Positions 27,001 through 35,380 of a DNA stretch of 64,000 nucleotides are shown here, piece by piece (the first letter of the stretch is position 1; the number at the start of each line of letters is the position of its first letter). The notes below the pieces were generated by a model, which saw only the letters and a list, made by a program, of their open reading frames with translations, ran no database searches and had not been told where the DNA came from. This DNA is from G965115915 sp965115915 (GTDB taxonomy: Bacteria > Pseudomonadota > Gammaproteobacteria > Eutrophobiales > Eutrophobiaceae). Position numbers and translations under genes: made by a program. The DNA lies in assembly GCA_965115915.1 (NCBI GenBank), contig OZ220483.1:186001-250000 (forward strand). Direction: 5' to 3'.

Positions 27001-28050
27001 ACCACCACACTGGATTGGGAGGGTAGTGTTACCAGTGCCTGGGTCGGTGCCGACCTGCGGCCGTACCGTCAGTGGCTGACCGGGCTGGCGCTGTCCTGGT
27101 CCCAGGCGCCGTTCAGCACCGGGCAGGCCAGCCTCGATCAGGATAGCCATCTGTTTGGGGTACACCCCTACCTGAGTTGGAACACCGCCGATGGCCGTGG
27201 TTTGGTGTGGCTGAGCGTGGGCTACGGCTGGGGCGAACTGCGCCCCAAGCAGGACACGCCCGACGCCCGGCGTGACAGCAGCCTGGCATCGGTCGCGCTC
27301 GGGGGCAACGCCACGCTGCTTGGCAGCGACCGGCTGCTGCCCGGTGGCAGTAGCCGATTGCGTATCAAGGCGCAGGGCGCGCTGGCCGAGTTCGCTGTCA
27401 ATGGTAACGCCACCACCCGCGCCCTGAGCGCCGTCGCCCGGCAGTTGCGTCTGGCGCTGGAGGGACAGCACCAGCACACGCTGTCCGGCGGGGTGTTGCT
27501 CAGTCCCTCGGTGGAACTCGCGCTGCGCCACGACCACAGCGCCGCGACCGAGGGCAATGGCATAGAGGTCGGCGGCGCGCTGCGCTATAGCGACCCGGCG
27601 CTGGGCTTGACGCTGGAGGGCCGCGGTTGGGTGCTCGCCACCCACCGTGAAGAAGACCGCAGGGAATGGGGCGTCAGCGGTCTGTTGCGCCTGGACCCGG
27701 GCGCCGAGCGGCGCGGGCTCGCGCTGAGCCTGGTGCCGCGTCACGGCCCGGCCCGGCGTACGGACCTCGACCACCGGCTTGACCCGAGTGTCACACCGGT
27801 TGCTGCCCCGGCACCGGGGCAGCTCGGTCTGGAGGCGGAGCTTGGCTACGGCTATGGGCTGGCCGCACAGCGCGGCGTGTTGGTACCCTTTGTCGCCACC
27901 ACGCTGGACGGGACACACCACGCCTACCGTCTCGGTGGCCGGCTGCAACTGGGCTCCGGTCTGAGCCTGAACCTGGAAGGGCAGCGTCAGCAAGCGGCCA
28001 CACAGCCGGCATACCACAGCCTGCTACTGCACGGCACGCTGCATTGGTAG
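24085..28050 (+). CDS. Repeat-rich surface protein with C-terminal beta-barrel (autotransporter-like)
   Basis: The protein has 1321 residues (ATG 24085; GTG 24040 and ATG 24148 are alternatives). A signal peptide lies near residues 50-70 (KAALAALLLALSAVFAIPTAQA-like, cleaved after AQA) behind an unusually long N-terminal extension. Next come a fibronectin III-like domain (about 75-170) and six beta-sandwich repeats of about 110 residues. Repeats starting near 177, 520, 629 and 740 are close copies (TVAGFVGSDV, DDSVTLTHSASGATDY); the two between are Calx-beta-like. After a linker (850-940) a barrel of about 370 residues (LALWGRGDYRQLSG, LSVGYGWGELRP, ending LHGTLHW) should anchor it in the outer membrane. 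Adhesion or surface display is the likely role; ligand unknown. Repeats 4-6 are near-identical in DNA, so domain number may vary. Confidence 0.82.
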   Translation: MNYIYICNVVWTVFLRVGRQMVDNRAFFLPPQFEHDPHGTRHRPKAALAALLLALSAVFAIPTAQAHAPGGLPLPEEPVVTELTATAGDGQIALRWPGREESITEGWIYQYKSGDEAYSSSERTGITRSSAFVVTGLTNGVPYTFRVSEVINLLEPPPGNLRWLYEVTATPMVPPPGVTVDGSPVTLAEGDPTGSGYTVVLATRPDAEVTVSVAGFAGTTVTVDPALLTFSTSNWNQEQFVIVKARSDADTTDERVTLTHSASGATDYTSELAIDSAVVRVIDTTPTLTLATDPAAVTEGGTISLTLSSNRNLTGTLLVRLTLADRGASGFGAADIRGALTQTVTTDDFGGGTTGTVSVPTLDDTIVEGTESYRVTLNTGSGYVVGGDADADGTVNDNDSAQVTLGSTTLTVVEGQTLTVPVTLSAAANMVVNGKVTLSTGMPTDDFTAAEASFRIAAGQRRANASFAPQTASAGDGEYNAARSYTATVTLDAPPTRVTVGSDSTDTVRVTDNTPPSTPGVTLSRASLLMNEGASGNYAVRLNTRPSAAVMVTVAGFVGSDVRVDPATLSFAPNTWDTAQTVTVSAGADDDSTDDSVTLTHTASSGDNDYNAVVISGVTMTVLDTDTPGVSLSETRLAVREGGVAGSYTVVLATRPSAAVTVTVAGFAGSDVRADPAELSFAVNAWDTAQTVMVTARQDVDTVDDSVTLTHSASGATDYGPALVIDDVAVRVTDDDRPAGVSLSAAALTLDEGGTGNYTVVLDSAPSAAVTVTVAGFVGSDVGVDPATLTFGTDAWDSMQTVTVSAGQDADATDDSVTLTHSASGATDYGSALNIANVVLRVIDDETAVDAPSAAQRRRQAEQRVLARVADTLLAGGVTMLSSRIDAASSGAPPASTLRLGGQSSLHAALRALQPALQSGTLRAAPLLGQSAFVLPLSAVAGGSGTELDSLALWGRGDYRQLSGKLQNPDDPTTTLDWEGSVTSAWVGADLRPYRQWLTGLALSWSQAPFSTGQASLDQDSHLFGVHPYLSWNTADGRGLVWLSVGYGWGELRPKQDTPDARRDSSLASVALGGNATLLGSDRLLPGGSSRLRIKAQGALAEFAVNGNATTRALSAVARQLRLALEGQHQHTLSGGVLLSPSVELALRHDHSAATEGNGIEVGGALRYSDPALGLTLEGRGWVLATHREEDRREWGVSGLLRLDPGAERRGLALSLVPRHGPARRTDLDHRLDPSVTPVAAPAPGQLGLEAELGYGYGLAAQRGVLVPFVATTLDGTHHAYRLGGRLQLGSGLSLNLEGQRQQAATQPAYHSLLLHGTLHW

Positions 28051-28386
28051 ACTGAGGCACACAGGCTGCTGCTAAACTTGGGCTGGCAGAAACTTCATAT
28101 CACTCCCCCGGGGGTTGCAGCGGCCGAACCGCAAGGCGCTGGCTGCCGCGGTGGGGGAGACCATTGCCCCCGCAGTCTCACTGTCGTGAATCTGCGTATG
28201 CGATTGCTTTTCACACAGTTCGGCATTATGCTGTGGCAGCGTTGCCTGTGCCGTTCCATGCTGTGTGACTGCCGGGTCGGACCGCTGCGTAGCCGTGGAC
28301 CGCGAGTGCGGGCTTTCCGGTCTGGCCGGGAAGGCGTTCAGGTACCTGACGCAGTCTGGGCGTGGCTTTTTGAAGAAAAGGTGTCT
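28051..28386. other. Intergenic region with a dispersed repeat copy
   Basis: The region following the surface-protein gene holds a repeat copy at about 28096-28200. The remainder (28201-28386) has no gene supported; an open frame continues upstream of the TusA-like start but has no conserved sequence there. Confidence 0.5.
28096..28200 (-). repeat. Dispersed palindromic repeat copy
   Basis: This copy contains TCACTCCCCCGGGGG, CGGCCGAACCGCAAGGCGCTGG, GCGGTGGGGGAGACC and GCAGTCTCACTGTCGTGAATC. It begins about 45 bases after the surface-protein stop codon and is most like the 23.9 kb copy. Confidence 0.85.
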
Positions 28387-28632
28387 ATGGAACATGACGA
28401 GTATCTTGATGCAAAAGGACTGAATTGCCCGCTCCCTGTGCTCAAGGCCAAGCTGATCCTGCACCGCATGAGTGCGGGTCGGGTGCTACTGGTAGACGCT
28501 ACCGATCCGCATTCCAGTATCGATTTCGAAGCATACTGTGCCAGAACCCGTCACGAACTGCTGTGCTGCGAGGAACACCAGGGCGTGTACTCTATCTACA
28601 TCCGGCGTGCGGAGATGCCATCGGCGTTCTGA
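28387..28632 (+). CDS. TusA-family sulfur-carrier protein
   Basis: The 81-residue protein contains the family motif LDAKGLNCPLPVLKAK, where the cysteine is the sulfur-accepting residue, followed by the compact beta-alpha fold (RVLLVDATDPHSSIDFEAYC). TusA-like proteins move persulfide sulfur in tRNA thiolation or dissimilatory sulfur oxidation. No dsr, rhd or hdr gene is adjacent, so the pathway cannot be chosen. The ATG at 28387 gives the expected family length; the longer frame reaching 28078 crosses a repeat and is not supported. Confidence 0.9.
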   Translation: MEHDEYLDAKGLNCPLPVLKAKLILHRMSAGRVLLVDATDPHSSIDFEAYCARTRHELLCCEEHQGVYSIYIRRAEMPSAF

Positions 28633-29073
28633 CCCGGCTCTGCCGGTGGTTTCGGTTTTCGGTGGCCGAACTGCCGTGATCGCTACCTCTCCCTGAATCA
28701 AAAAGGCCGTTCCCCGAACGGGTCACCGTTTTCGGGCATCCCCTGCAGCAGGGCTGATGTCTGGGTGATGGGATGCCGCCGGCGGGCGTACCGTGTCCCT
28801 GTTTCGGGGTATTTTCCGCAGGCCAAGCGGTATCGGGGAGGGGGTGGAATGGCCGACGGTGGGTGTGCCATGTCACTGTTTCAGGGTACTCCCCCGAGGG
28901 ATGGGCCGTGATGAAGCAGCGAGATACCTGACGGCGAGCAACACAAGATTCATTATTTCAGGGTATTTCCCTGCGCGGGATTCCTCGTACAATCGCCAAG
29001 GCGGTAGAACATGAGCTCTGTACGGAGTTCGAGAAAAGAAGATATAGAAAAATAGATAGAGGAGGATAGCCGG
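28633..29073. other. Promoter region of the response-regulator gene with phased motifs
   Basis: This 441-base non-coding region carries an inverted GTTCCCCGAACGGG-like hairpin near 28709. It also has three copies of a TTTCrGGGTAyTyyCC motif beginning at 28801, 28878 and 28955, each 77 bases apart, and a looser fourth near 28729. AAGGCGG and GAGGAGG-like sequence (AGAGGAGGATAG at 29057) precede the response-regulator start, giving it a strong ribosome site. Confidence 0.5.
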
Positions 29074-29811
29074 ATGCTTAACAGTGACAAGCATAAAGTT
29101 CTAATCGTCGAAAACGATCCGCGTTCTGCGTACATGATCGCGGTCTATTCGGAAAAATATGGATGTACGGTGATTGAGCAGTTACCAAGGACAGGCGCCA
29201 TGGCCATATCCCTGGCCAAAAAGATGAAGCCGGATTTGATCTTCATGGATATCAATATCCGTGGAGAGATCGATGGGATTGAAACGGCGGAACTGATTAA
29301 CCGGGATATCGACACTTCGCTGGTTTTTGTGACCAACAACAACGATCAGCGTACTCTGGTCCGGACAAGGCGTGTACGTCCGAAATGGTTCATCAACAAG
29401 CCGCTGCGCGAGGAGGATTTCAGGGCATGTCTGTCACTGGCATTCTTTGATGGTGTCGCTGCGCAGGACACCTCGTCCAGGTATTCGACACAAAAGACGT
29501 CCAACCCGAAACAACTCAAGCAGGCGGTGAGGAATTTTTACCGTCTTACCCCGGCGGAGGCGCGTGTGGTTATGGCACTGTTGCTCAATCCGCGTACCGA
29601 GATGATGGCCCAGCTTTTGCACATCAGTCGGGAGACAGTACAGACGCATCTGAGGAACATATACCGGAAGACGGGCACCTCTGGTCGGGCTTTTCTGGTT
29701 TATGATCTGACAACGGGGCCGTTTGCTGAAATGATCCTGAACTATGCGGAGAACTTCGGTATGAGACGCTCACTGGATGGTGTACCGTGCATTTCCTCGA
29801 CTGACCTTTGA
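29074..29811 (+). CDS. Two-domain response regulator (REC plus LuxR-type HTH)
   Basis: This 245-residue transcription factor has an N-terminal receiver domain with the acidic pair in IVENDPRS, the phosphoacceptor in DLIFMDINI and the lysine in FINKPL. Residues 150-215 carry a LuxR/GerE helix-turn-helix (LTPAEARVVMALLLNP, ISRETVQTHLRNIYRKTGTSGRAFLV). No histidine kinase is adjacent, so it is an orphan in this window. Target genes are unknown; the phased motifs upstream could be autoregulatory sites. Confidence 0.86.
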   Translation: MLNSDKHKVLIVENDPRSAYMIAVYSEKYGCTVIEQLPRTGAMAISLAKKMKPDLIFMDINIRGEIDGIETAELINRDIDTSLVFVTNNNDQRTLVRTRRVRPKWFINKPLREEDFRACLSLAFFDGVAAQDTSSRYSTQKTSNPKQLKQAVRNFYRLTPAEARVVMALLLNPRTEMMAQLLHISRETVQTHLRNIYRKTGTSGRAFLVYDLTTGPFAEMILNYAENFGMRRSLDGVPCISSTDL

Positions 29812-29862
29812 GCTTAAAGGGTGCTTTTGTCTGCGGGCATGAAGCCGGCTTGCGGATTCCGG

Positions 29863-29894
29863 CAGGGTCGGTGACAAACTTGTCACTGACCCTG
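29863..29894. terminator. Candidate bidirectional terminator hairpin
   Basis: The 32-base near-perfect inverted repeat (CAGGGTCGGTGACAA, AC, TTGTCACTGACCCTG) has one G-T mispair in a 15-bp stem. It lies between two convergent genes, the response regulator and a methyltransferase. No long T-run follows on either strand, so it may be an inefficient terminator or a protein-binding palindrome instead. Confidence 0.5.
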
Positions 29895-29905
29895 CCCTGC
29901 CAGTG

Positions 29906-30490
29906 TCAGTGGTGACAGGGACGGCCCGCGAGCAGCATGGCTTCGTTTCTGACCCCTTTGCGGGTATCTCCCAACAGACCTTCTTCCCGATAGCAATATA
30001 TGCGTAATCCTGAAAACAGCGTCAGCAGTTCGTTTGCCGAAAGCAGGAAATCCGGATTTTCAGGCCCTTGAGTGGTTGTCCGTTCATGGATGAATGTTTG
30101 GTAGTAGATCAACCCGTCAGGACGCAGTGCCTGCCTTAGCGCGGGGATCAGTGAACGATCGAGAAAGCGACAGACCACGATCACATCGTAGCTATCCTGG
30201 CCCGGCGGTTCGCTGACTACATCGCGGACGGTGGCGGTGATGGGTAGCTGATGTTCGGAGGCATAAGCGGCAAGCCGGGCAATGGCCACGCTGGAGATGT
30301 CCATCGCCCTGACTGTCAGCCCGTGTCGGGCCAGCATGATGGCGTTTGCACCTGAACCGCAGGCCAAATCCAGTGCCAGGCCCCGGGTGGGCAACAGATA
30401 CAGGCAGTCTCGCAGCAGTGGATTGCCAGCACCGGGAGCCCCATCGGCCGCGGCGTAACGTTGGTTCCATTTTTCCTGTTCGTCTGTCAT
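29906..30490 (-). CDS. Class I SAM-dependent methyltransferase
   Basis: The 194-residue protein (start MTDEQEKWNQRYAAAD at 30490) has the SAM-binding glycine motif ALDLACGSGANAIMLARHG, the acidic motif VRAMDIS and YDVIVVCRFL. It resembles TehB/tellurite-resistance and thiopurine-type methyltransferases of unknown small-molecule substrate. A start at 30577 would add 29 residues without family support. It is divergent from comEC. Confidence 0.88.
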   Translation of the reverse strand: MTDEQEKWNQRYAAADGAPGAGNPLLRDCLYLLPTRGLALDLACGSGANAIMLARHGLTVRAMDISSVAIARLAAYASEHQLPITATVRDVVSEPPGQDSYDVIVVCRFLDRSLIPALRQALRPDGLIYYQTFIHERTTTQGPENPDFLLSANELLTLFSGLRIYCYREEGLLGDTRKGVRNEAMLLAGRPCHH

Positions 30491-30640
30491 GTGGAGGGCT
30501 CCGGTGTTTGTCACTGGTTTGTCAATCCGGGTTGACCGGTATGTTGCCCATGATGCCTGTTGCCGATCAGAATGCAAACGCGATATGCCGTCGTATCACC
30601 CTGACGGGAATGAATTGAGCGGGGCCATTATCCCTGAGGG

Positions 30641-32953
30641 GTGATGAGGCGCACAATGCGCTTGATGGTACTGTGTTTCACGCTCGGCTGTGCCAGTGCG
30701 CTCGGCCTGCCGATGATGCCTTCCCCCGGTCGGCAGCTTGCGTTGATGGGTTGTTGTCTGCTCGCGTTGACTCGTCCAGCGCTGCATGGTCTCGCATTGT
30801 TTTTCTTCGGTCTGGTCTGGACCCTGTTCCAGGGACAGCGGCAGTTGGAATCGCAGTGGCCGGAGGAGCTGGCGTTTGCCAGCGTTATCGGCGAGGTGAC
30901 CTCTCTGCCGGAGCAAAGCCCGGAACGAGTCCGTTTTCTGTTTGATATCGCCGAGGTCCATGGTCCCGACGGCGGGCGCTATCCCAGCCCCGGAAGGGTA
31001 CGGCTGAACTGGTATGGTCGTGCCGCCGGACCGCTCCCCGGGGAGCGGTGGCGACTGAATGTCAAATTGCGTCCTGCACAGGGTTTTGCCAATCCGGGCA
31101 GCTTCGACTATGAGACCTGGCTGTTTTCCAGGAAGATACGTGCCACTGGCTATGTGCGGAGCGGCGTGCGCCTGTTTTCGGCCATTGGCTGGAGAGCGTA
31201 TCTGCCCAGCCTGCGTTACGCCCTGTCCCGACGCATCGACCAATTGCTGGGTGATAATCCGCAACACGGACTCATCCGTGCGCTGGCACTGGGTGAGCGC
31301 AGTGCGGTCAGCCGGCATGAATGGGAGGTTCTGCGAGCCACTGGCACCGGACACCTGTTGGCGATCTCCGGCTTGCACATCGGCTTGATAGCCATGTTCG
31401 GCTTCTGGCTGGGACGTGGGCTGTGGAGTGTGCATCCGGCCCTGAGCGGTCTGCTGCCGACCCGTTATGTCAGTGCGCTGAGCGCGATTGCCTGTGCCCT
31501 GATATATGCGGCCCTTGCCGGTTTTTCCTTACCGACCCAGCGTGCGTTGATCATGTTGTGCCTGTTCATGTCCGGGATCCTGACTGGCCGCCGCTGGCGT
31601 ATGAGCAGCATACTGGCGGCGGCCCTTGGATTGATTCTGCTGTACCATCCGTTTTCCCTGCTGACGGCGGAGTTCTGGCTGTCTTTTCTGGCGGTATCCG
31701 TGATCGCCTGGCTGGTTTGCTGCCGCTGCCGGCTCGGTAGTGGGTCTGGCGCACGATGGAAGCGTTCACTGCTGTTGCAGATGTTGATCCCGATCGGTCT
31801 GTTGCCGTTGCTGATGTTATGGTTCCAGGAGTTTGCCGTGTATTCCGGGTTTGCAAACATGATTGCGATCCCGTTGTTGACGTTCACGGTGGTGCCGCTG
31901 ATCTTTGTTGCCTGTCTGTTGAGCGGCGTGACTGGGTTGGCTCTGCCACTGTTTGAGCTGGCGGCCTGGTTTCTGGGATGGCTGTTTGAGGTGCTGGACT
32001 GCTTTCGTCTTTTACCACTGGCCACGTTGGCGCATCCAGCCCCCGGCCTGTCTGGCGCGATATTGGCATTGCTGGGTGTCGCGTTGTTGCTGATGCCACG
32101 TGGTGTCCCGGGTCGCTGGCTGGGATTTTTCCTGCTGTTACCGCTGTTGTTCCCGTCGCGGGATGTGCCGGCGCAGGGCGAGTTCAGGCTGTATCTGCTG
32201 GATGTCGGGCAGGGGCTTTCGGCATTGGTCAGGACCCGCAATCATGTGCTGGTATATGACACTGGAGACGCATGGTCGGAAAATTTTGATGCGGGCCAGC
32301 GGGTTGTTGTGCCGGTATTGCGCAATATGGGCATCAACCGTATAGATATGCTGCTGCTCAGCCACGGTGACCGTGACCATATTGGCGGTGCCGACAGTCT
32401 GCTTCAGGCCTACCCGGTGGAACAGGTGCTGGGCCATCGCCCGCGTTCGGGACATCCGCGGCACCGTCCCTGTGTCAAAGACATGGAATGGGACTGGGAT
32501 GGGGTCCGGTTCCGTATTTTGCACCCGGAACCTGGGCTGGATATGGCGGGCAATGACAATTCCTGCGTGCTGAGCGTTACCCAGCCCGGGATGCGGGTCT
32601 TGTTGCCCGGAGACATCGAGGCCCGGGCCGAGTCGCATCTGCTCGCCCTGGGCACGGACGAGTTGCGTTCACAGGTGTTGGTGGCGCCGCATCATGGCAG
32701 CCTGAGTTCCTCTTCCCCGAACTTTATCCGGGCTGTTGCCCCGCAGTTCGTGTTGTTCCCGGCAGGCTACAGGAACCGTTTCGGTTTCCCCAGGGCGCCA
32801 GTGGTGGAACGGTATCGGGCATTGGGTGCGCACATGTATTCCTCTGCCGGTAGTGGTACGATCCGGGTCTGGCGCGAATCCGGGATGATCCGGGTACGGG
32901 AATACCGGGAGACCCGGCGGCGATTCTGGTTGCGTCCCCCGGAGCGTCTCTGA
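30641..32953 (+). CDS. comEC: DNA internalisation protein ComEC/Rec2
   Basis: This 770-residue channel for single-stranded DNA uptake has an N-terminal DUF4131 region, a central competence domain (ALALGERSAVSRHEWEVLRATGTGHLLAISGLHIGL) with multiple membrane helices, and a C-terminal metallo-beta-lactamase domain with intact LLDVGQGLS, LSHGDRDHIGG and APHHGS motifs. It starts at GTG 30641 or the adjacent ATG. It begins a run with exbB, exbD, trm112 and kdsB, the same order as in Pseudomonas except that lpxK is missing. It suggests competence for transformation, provided the type IV pilus genes exist elsewhere. Confidence 0.95.
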   Translation: MMRRTMRLMVLCFTLGCASALGLPMMPSPGRQLALMGCCLLALTRPALHGLALFFFGLVWTLFQGQRQLESQWPEELAFASVIGEVTSLPEQSPERVRFLFDIAEVHGPDGGRYPSPGRVRLNWYGRAAGPLPGERWRLNVKLRPAQGFANPGSFDYETWLFSRKIRATGYVRSGVRLFSAIGWRAYLPSLRYALSRRIDQLLGDNPQHGLIRALALGERSAVSRHEWEVLRATGTGHLLAISGLHIGLIAMFGFWLGRGLWSVHPALSGLLPTRYVSALSAIACALIYAALAGFSLPTQRALIMLCLFMSGILTGRRWRMSSILAAALGLILLYHPFSLLTAEFWLSFLAVSVIAWLVCCRCRLGSGSGARWKRSLLLQMLIPIGLLPLLMLWFQEFAVYSGFANMIAIPLLTFTVVPLIFVACLLSGVTGLALPLFELAAWFLGWLFEVLDCFRLLPLATLAHPAPGLSGAILALLGVALLLMPRGVPGRWLGFFLLLPLLFPSRDVPAQGEFRLYLLDVGQGLSALVRTRNHVLVYDTGDAWSENFDAGQRVVVPVLRNMGINRIDMLLLSHGDRDHIGGADSLLQAYPVEQVLGHRPRSGHPRHRPCVKDMEWDWDGVRFRILHPEPGLDMAGNDNSCVLSVTQPGMRVLLPGDIEARAESHLLALGTDELRSQVLVAPHHGSLSSSSPNFIRAVAPQFVLFPAGYRNRFGFPRAPVVERYRALGAHMYSSAGSGTIRVWRESGMIRVREYRETRRRFWLRPPERL

Positions 32954-33131
32954 GCACTATGCTGTTCGCAGGCTCACGGCATCCGGTCTGGCGGATTGTG
33001 GGGGGCGTGGTCGGTTCTGCCATGTCGGCAGATTGCCGCTTGTCGGATATTGAAGCATACCTGATCATCCGCATTTCGTGCGGTGGATACTGGATAGCTG
33101 TACACCATAAGAAGCCGTAGGAGAAACGACT

Positions 33132-33767
33132 GTGTTGGAATTGTTCAAATCGGGAGGATTTCTGATGTATCCGATCCTGCTGTGTGCGGTCCTCGCACTG
33201 GCTGTCATTATTGAGCGCTTCCTGTTTCTGCGTAAGAAGCATATCGCGCCGGATGGCCTCCTGGTCAAGGTCTGGCAATGGGAACGTGGCGGGCACCTGG
33301 ACAACAAGCGTCTCAGGCAGTTGCAGCAAGGCTCCATGCTCGGTCGTGTCCTTGCCGCTGGCATCAGTAATCGGGACAGTTCCCGGGAATTGATGAAGGA
33401 GGGCATCGAAGATGTGGGAAGGCATGTGGCGCATGAGATGGAATACCGTCTCAACATGTTGGGCACCATCGCCTCCATCACGCCGTTATTGGGTCTGCTT
33501 GGGACTGTGGTTGGCATGATCAAGGTGTTTTCCGTGATCACCGTGCATGGTGTAGGGGACCCGTCTGTGCTGGCTGAAGGCATTTCGGAGGCGTTGCTTA
33601 CCACGGCGTTCGGTCTCTCCGTGGCCATCCCCTCGCTGATGTGCTACCGCTATTTTCGCGGTCGGATAGACAGCCTGATCGTCACTATGGAGAAGCAGGC
33701 GCTGAAGCTGGTGGAGGTTATGGTAGGGATGCGTGACCACAGGACGATGGAGGATCTGGACGAATGA
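33132..33767 (+). CDS. exbB: ExbB/TolQ-type proton channel protein
   Basis: The 211-residue inner-membrane protein of the energy-transducing ExbBD complex has a first helix (MYPILLCAVLALAVIIERFLFL) and the two conserved helices around LGTIASITPLLGLLGTVVGMIKVF and EALLTTAFGLSVAIPSLMCYRYF. It starts with GTG preceded by TAGGAGAAACGACT. It overlaps exbD by ATGA. It could power the zinc receptor at 21.6 kb via TonB. Confidence 0.95.
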   Translation: MLELFKSGGFLMYPILLCAVLALAVIIERFLFLRKKHIAPDGLLVKVWQWERGGHLDNKRLRQLQQGSMLGRVLAAGISNRDSSRELMKEGIEDVGRHVAHEMEYRLNMLGTIASITPLLGLLGTVVGMIKVFSVITVHGVGDPSVLAEGISEALLTTAFGLSVAIPSLMCYRYFRGRIDSLIVTMEKQALKLVEVMVGMRDHRTMEDLDE

Positions 33768-34231
33768 ATCTTTCCTCTGGTAGACGCCAGGAGGTTTCTC
33801 TGGACATGACCCCGATGATTGATGTGGTGTTTCTGTTGTTGATTTTTTTCATGGTTTCCACTACCTTTGAACATAATTCGGAGATCGATATTCGTCTCCC
33901 GGAGGCGAGCTTGGAAATGCTTAGCGGCAAGCCGCATGCGATATATGTCGCGGTCACCGAACAGGGGGATTTTTTTATCAATCAGGAACCGTTGGTGGAC
34001 CGCAACATACACACGCTGAAGTCCGCACTGCAGCAGGCGGCCATGGATGTTGACGACCCACCGGTTGTGATTAGCGCGGATGAGCAGGCCAGCCACCAGT
34101 CGGTGGTCTCAATCATGGATGCGGCCCGGCAGATCGGATTGCAGAAGATCACCTTTGCGGTAAAGAGTGTCCCCGCACTCGATTCCACACCGGAATCGGC
34201 CGACACACCGCTTGACACCCCGGTGGAATGA
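33764..34231 (+). CDS. exbD: ExbD/TolR-type protein
   Basis: The 155-residue partner of ExbB has one transmembrane helix near the N-terminus carrying the proton-conducting Asp ([19 protein letters not shown]) and a periplasmic domain. Its stop overlaps the start of the trm112-like gene by four bases. In related genomes lpxK separates these two genes. Confidence 0.95.
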   Translation: MNLSSGRRQEVSLDMTPMIDVVFLLLIFFMVSTTFEHNSEIDIRLPEASLEMLSGKPHAIYVAVTEQGDFFINQEPLVDRNIHTLKSALQQAAMDVDDPPVVISADEQASHQSVVSIMDAARQIGLQKITFAVKSVPALDSTPESADTPLDTPVE

Positions 34232-34425
34232 ACAAGAATCTGCTGGAAATACTGGTCTGTCCGGTCAGTCATGCGCCACTGATCCATGACCGGCAGAGGG
34301 GAGAACTGATTTCACTTCAGGCCGGACTGGCGTATCCGATACGTGACGATATCCCGGTACTGTTGCCTGAGGAAGCGCGTGAACTCGACATTGCGGAGAT
34401 TGAAAAGTACCGTCCCCGGAAGTGA
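34228..34425 (+). CDS. Trm112 family protein (YcaR-like)
   Basis: The 65-residue protein has the family pattern [14 protein letters not shown] and [19 protein letters not shown]. Usually a CxxC-like pair binds zinc; here only one Cys of the first pair is present (CPVSH), as in YcaR-type proteins. It overlaps both neighbours by four bases (ATGA and GTGA), locking it into the exbBD-kdsB operon. Confidence 0.93.
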   Translation: MNKNLLEILVCPVSHAPLIHDRQRGELISLQAGLAYPIRDDIPVLLPEEARELDIAEIEKYRPRK

Positions 34426-35165
34426 GTTACACGGTAATCATCCCCGCACGTTATGCATCTACCCGCCTGCCGGGCAAGCCGTTGCTGGAGATCCATGGCA
34501 AGTCCCTGATACAGCATGTGTATGAGTCGGCCTGTAACAGCAAGGCGCGGCGTGTCATCATCGCCACTGACGATCTGAAAGTGTACGATGCGGTTGCGGC
34601 GTTTGGCGCGGAGGGTGTGATGACATCGGTGCGGCATCGTTCAGGCACGGAGCGGATATCCGAGGCGGTAGAGTTGTGTGGGTTGCCGCAGGACGAAACG
34701 GTCGTGAATGTGCAGGGGGACGAGTTTGCGTTGCCTGCCAGTCTGATCGATCAGCTTGCCGGATTGTTGCCGGACCCGGCCACGGCGCAGATGGCCACGC
34801 TGTGTGAACCGCTGGAGGACTCCCAGGCTATTGCCGACCCCAACGTGGTGAAGGTTGTCAGGGCGGCGGATGGCACTGCGCTTTATTTCAGCCGTGCCCC
34901 CATCCCCTGGAGTCACACTGATGATGGGCCGCCATGCCATTATTATCGGCACATCGGTCTGTATGCGTACAAGGTATCGATGCTGCGCGACTTTGCCAGA
35001 CTGGAAGTGAGCATTCTGGAGCAACGGGAAAAGCTGGAACAACTGCGCGCACTGTATCATGGCTGGCGGATACTGCTGGGCGTCGCCGATGAGCCGCCTG
35101 GCATCGGTGTGGATACCCCGGCCGATTTACAGCGTTGCCGACGCCGTGCCGATGGTCCTCCGTGA
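34422..35165 (+). CDS. kdsB: 3-deoxy-manno-octulosonate cytidylyltransferase
   Basis: This 247-residue enzyme activates Kdo as CMP-Kdo for lipopolysaccharide core synthesis. Motifs [37 protein letters not shown] and [15 protein letters not shown] are diagnostic. It starts with GTG overlapping the previous stop. Residue 97 in VQGDEFALP is Phe where many homologues have Pro (QGDEP), a minor difference. Confidence 0.96.
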   Translation: MSYTVIIPARYASTRLPGKPLLEIHGKSLIQHVYESACNSKARRVIIATDDLKVYDAVAAFGAEGVMTSVRHRSGTERISEAVELCGLPQDETVVNVQGDEFALPASLIDQLAGLLPDPATAQMATLCEPLEDSQAIADPNVVKVVRAADGTALYFSRAPIPWSHTDDGPPCHYYRHIGLYAYKVSMLRDFARLEVSILEQREKLEQLRALYHGWRILLGVADEPPGIGVDTPADLQRCRRRADGPP

Positions 35166-35380
35166 CAGGCCGTCCCGGACATTGTCGCGAACCCGCACCG
35201 CCGCTATCGATCACCCCCCGGGAGTACGCGGCGGCCGTGAGCCATTCACCATTAACTGTGAATTTGCACTGACACATTGGACACGCCCGTGCTTGCGGTG
35301 TATGGTGGATTTGGACAGCGTTTCAGCAACCATTTCTCACGGATCAACCCCAATACCAGGGAGGTTTACATGAAAAGCAG
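35166..35380. repeat. Partial dispersed repeat upstream of the coiled-coil gene
   Basis: The first part (about 35178-35262) is a truncated copy: ATTGTCGCGAACCCGCACCGCCGCTATCGATCACCCCCCGGGAGTACGCGGC in pieces, lacking the GTGGGGG half. The rest is the leader of the next gene, including GGGAGG at 35358-35363. That ribosome site is best spaced for an out-of-frame ATG at 35370. Confidence 0.6.

Noticed and set aside
25399..28017. 872-codon open frame antisense to the surface-protein gene
   Set aside because: Long antisense frames arise from high GC and codon bias. The translation is Arg/His-rich low-complexity sequence with no domain, while the sense strand has clear domains.
30596..31435. 279-codon open frame antisense to comEC
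   Set aside because: Overlaps a well-supported comEC and shows Gln/Arg-rich noise.
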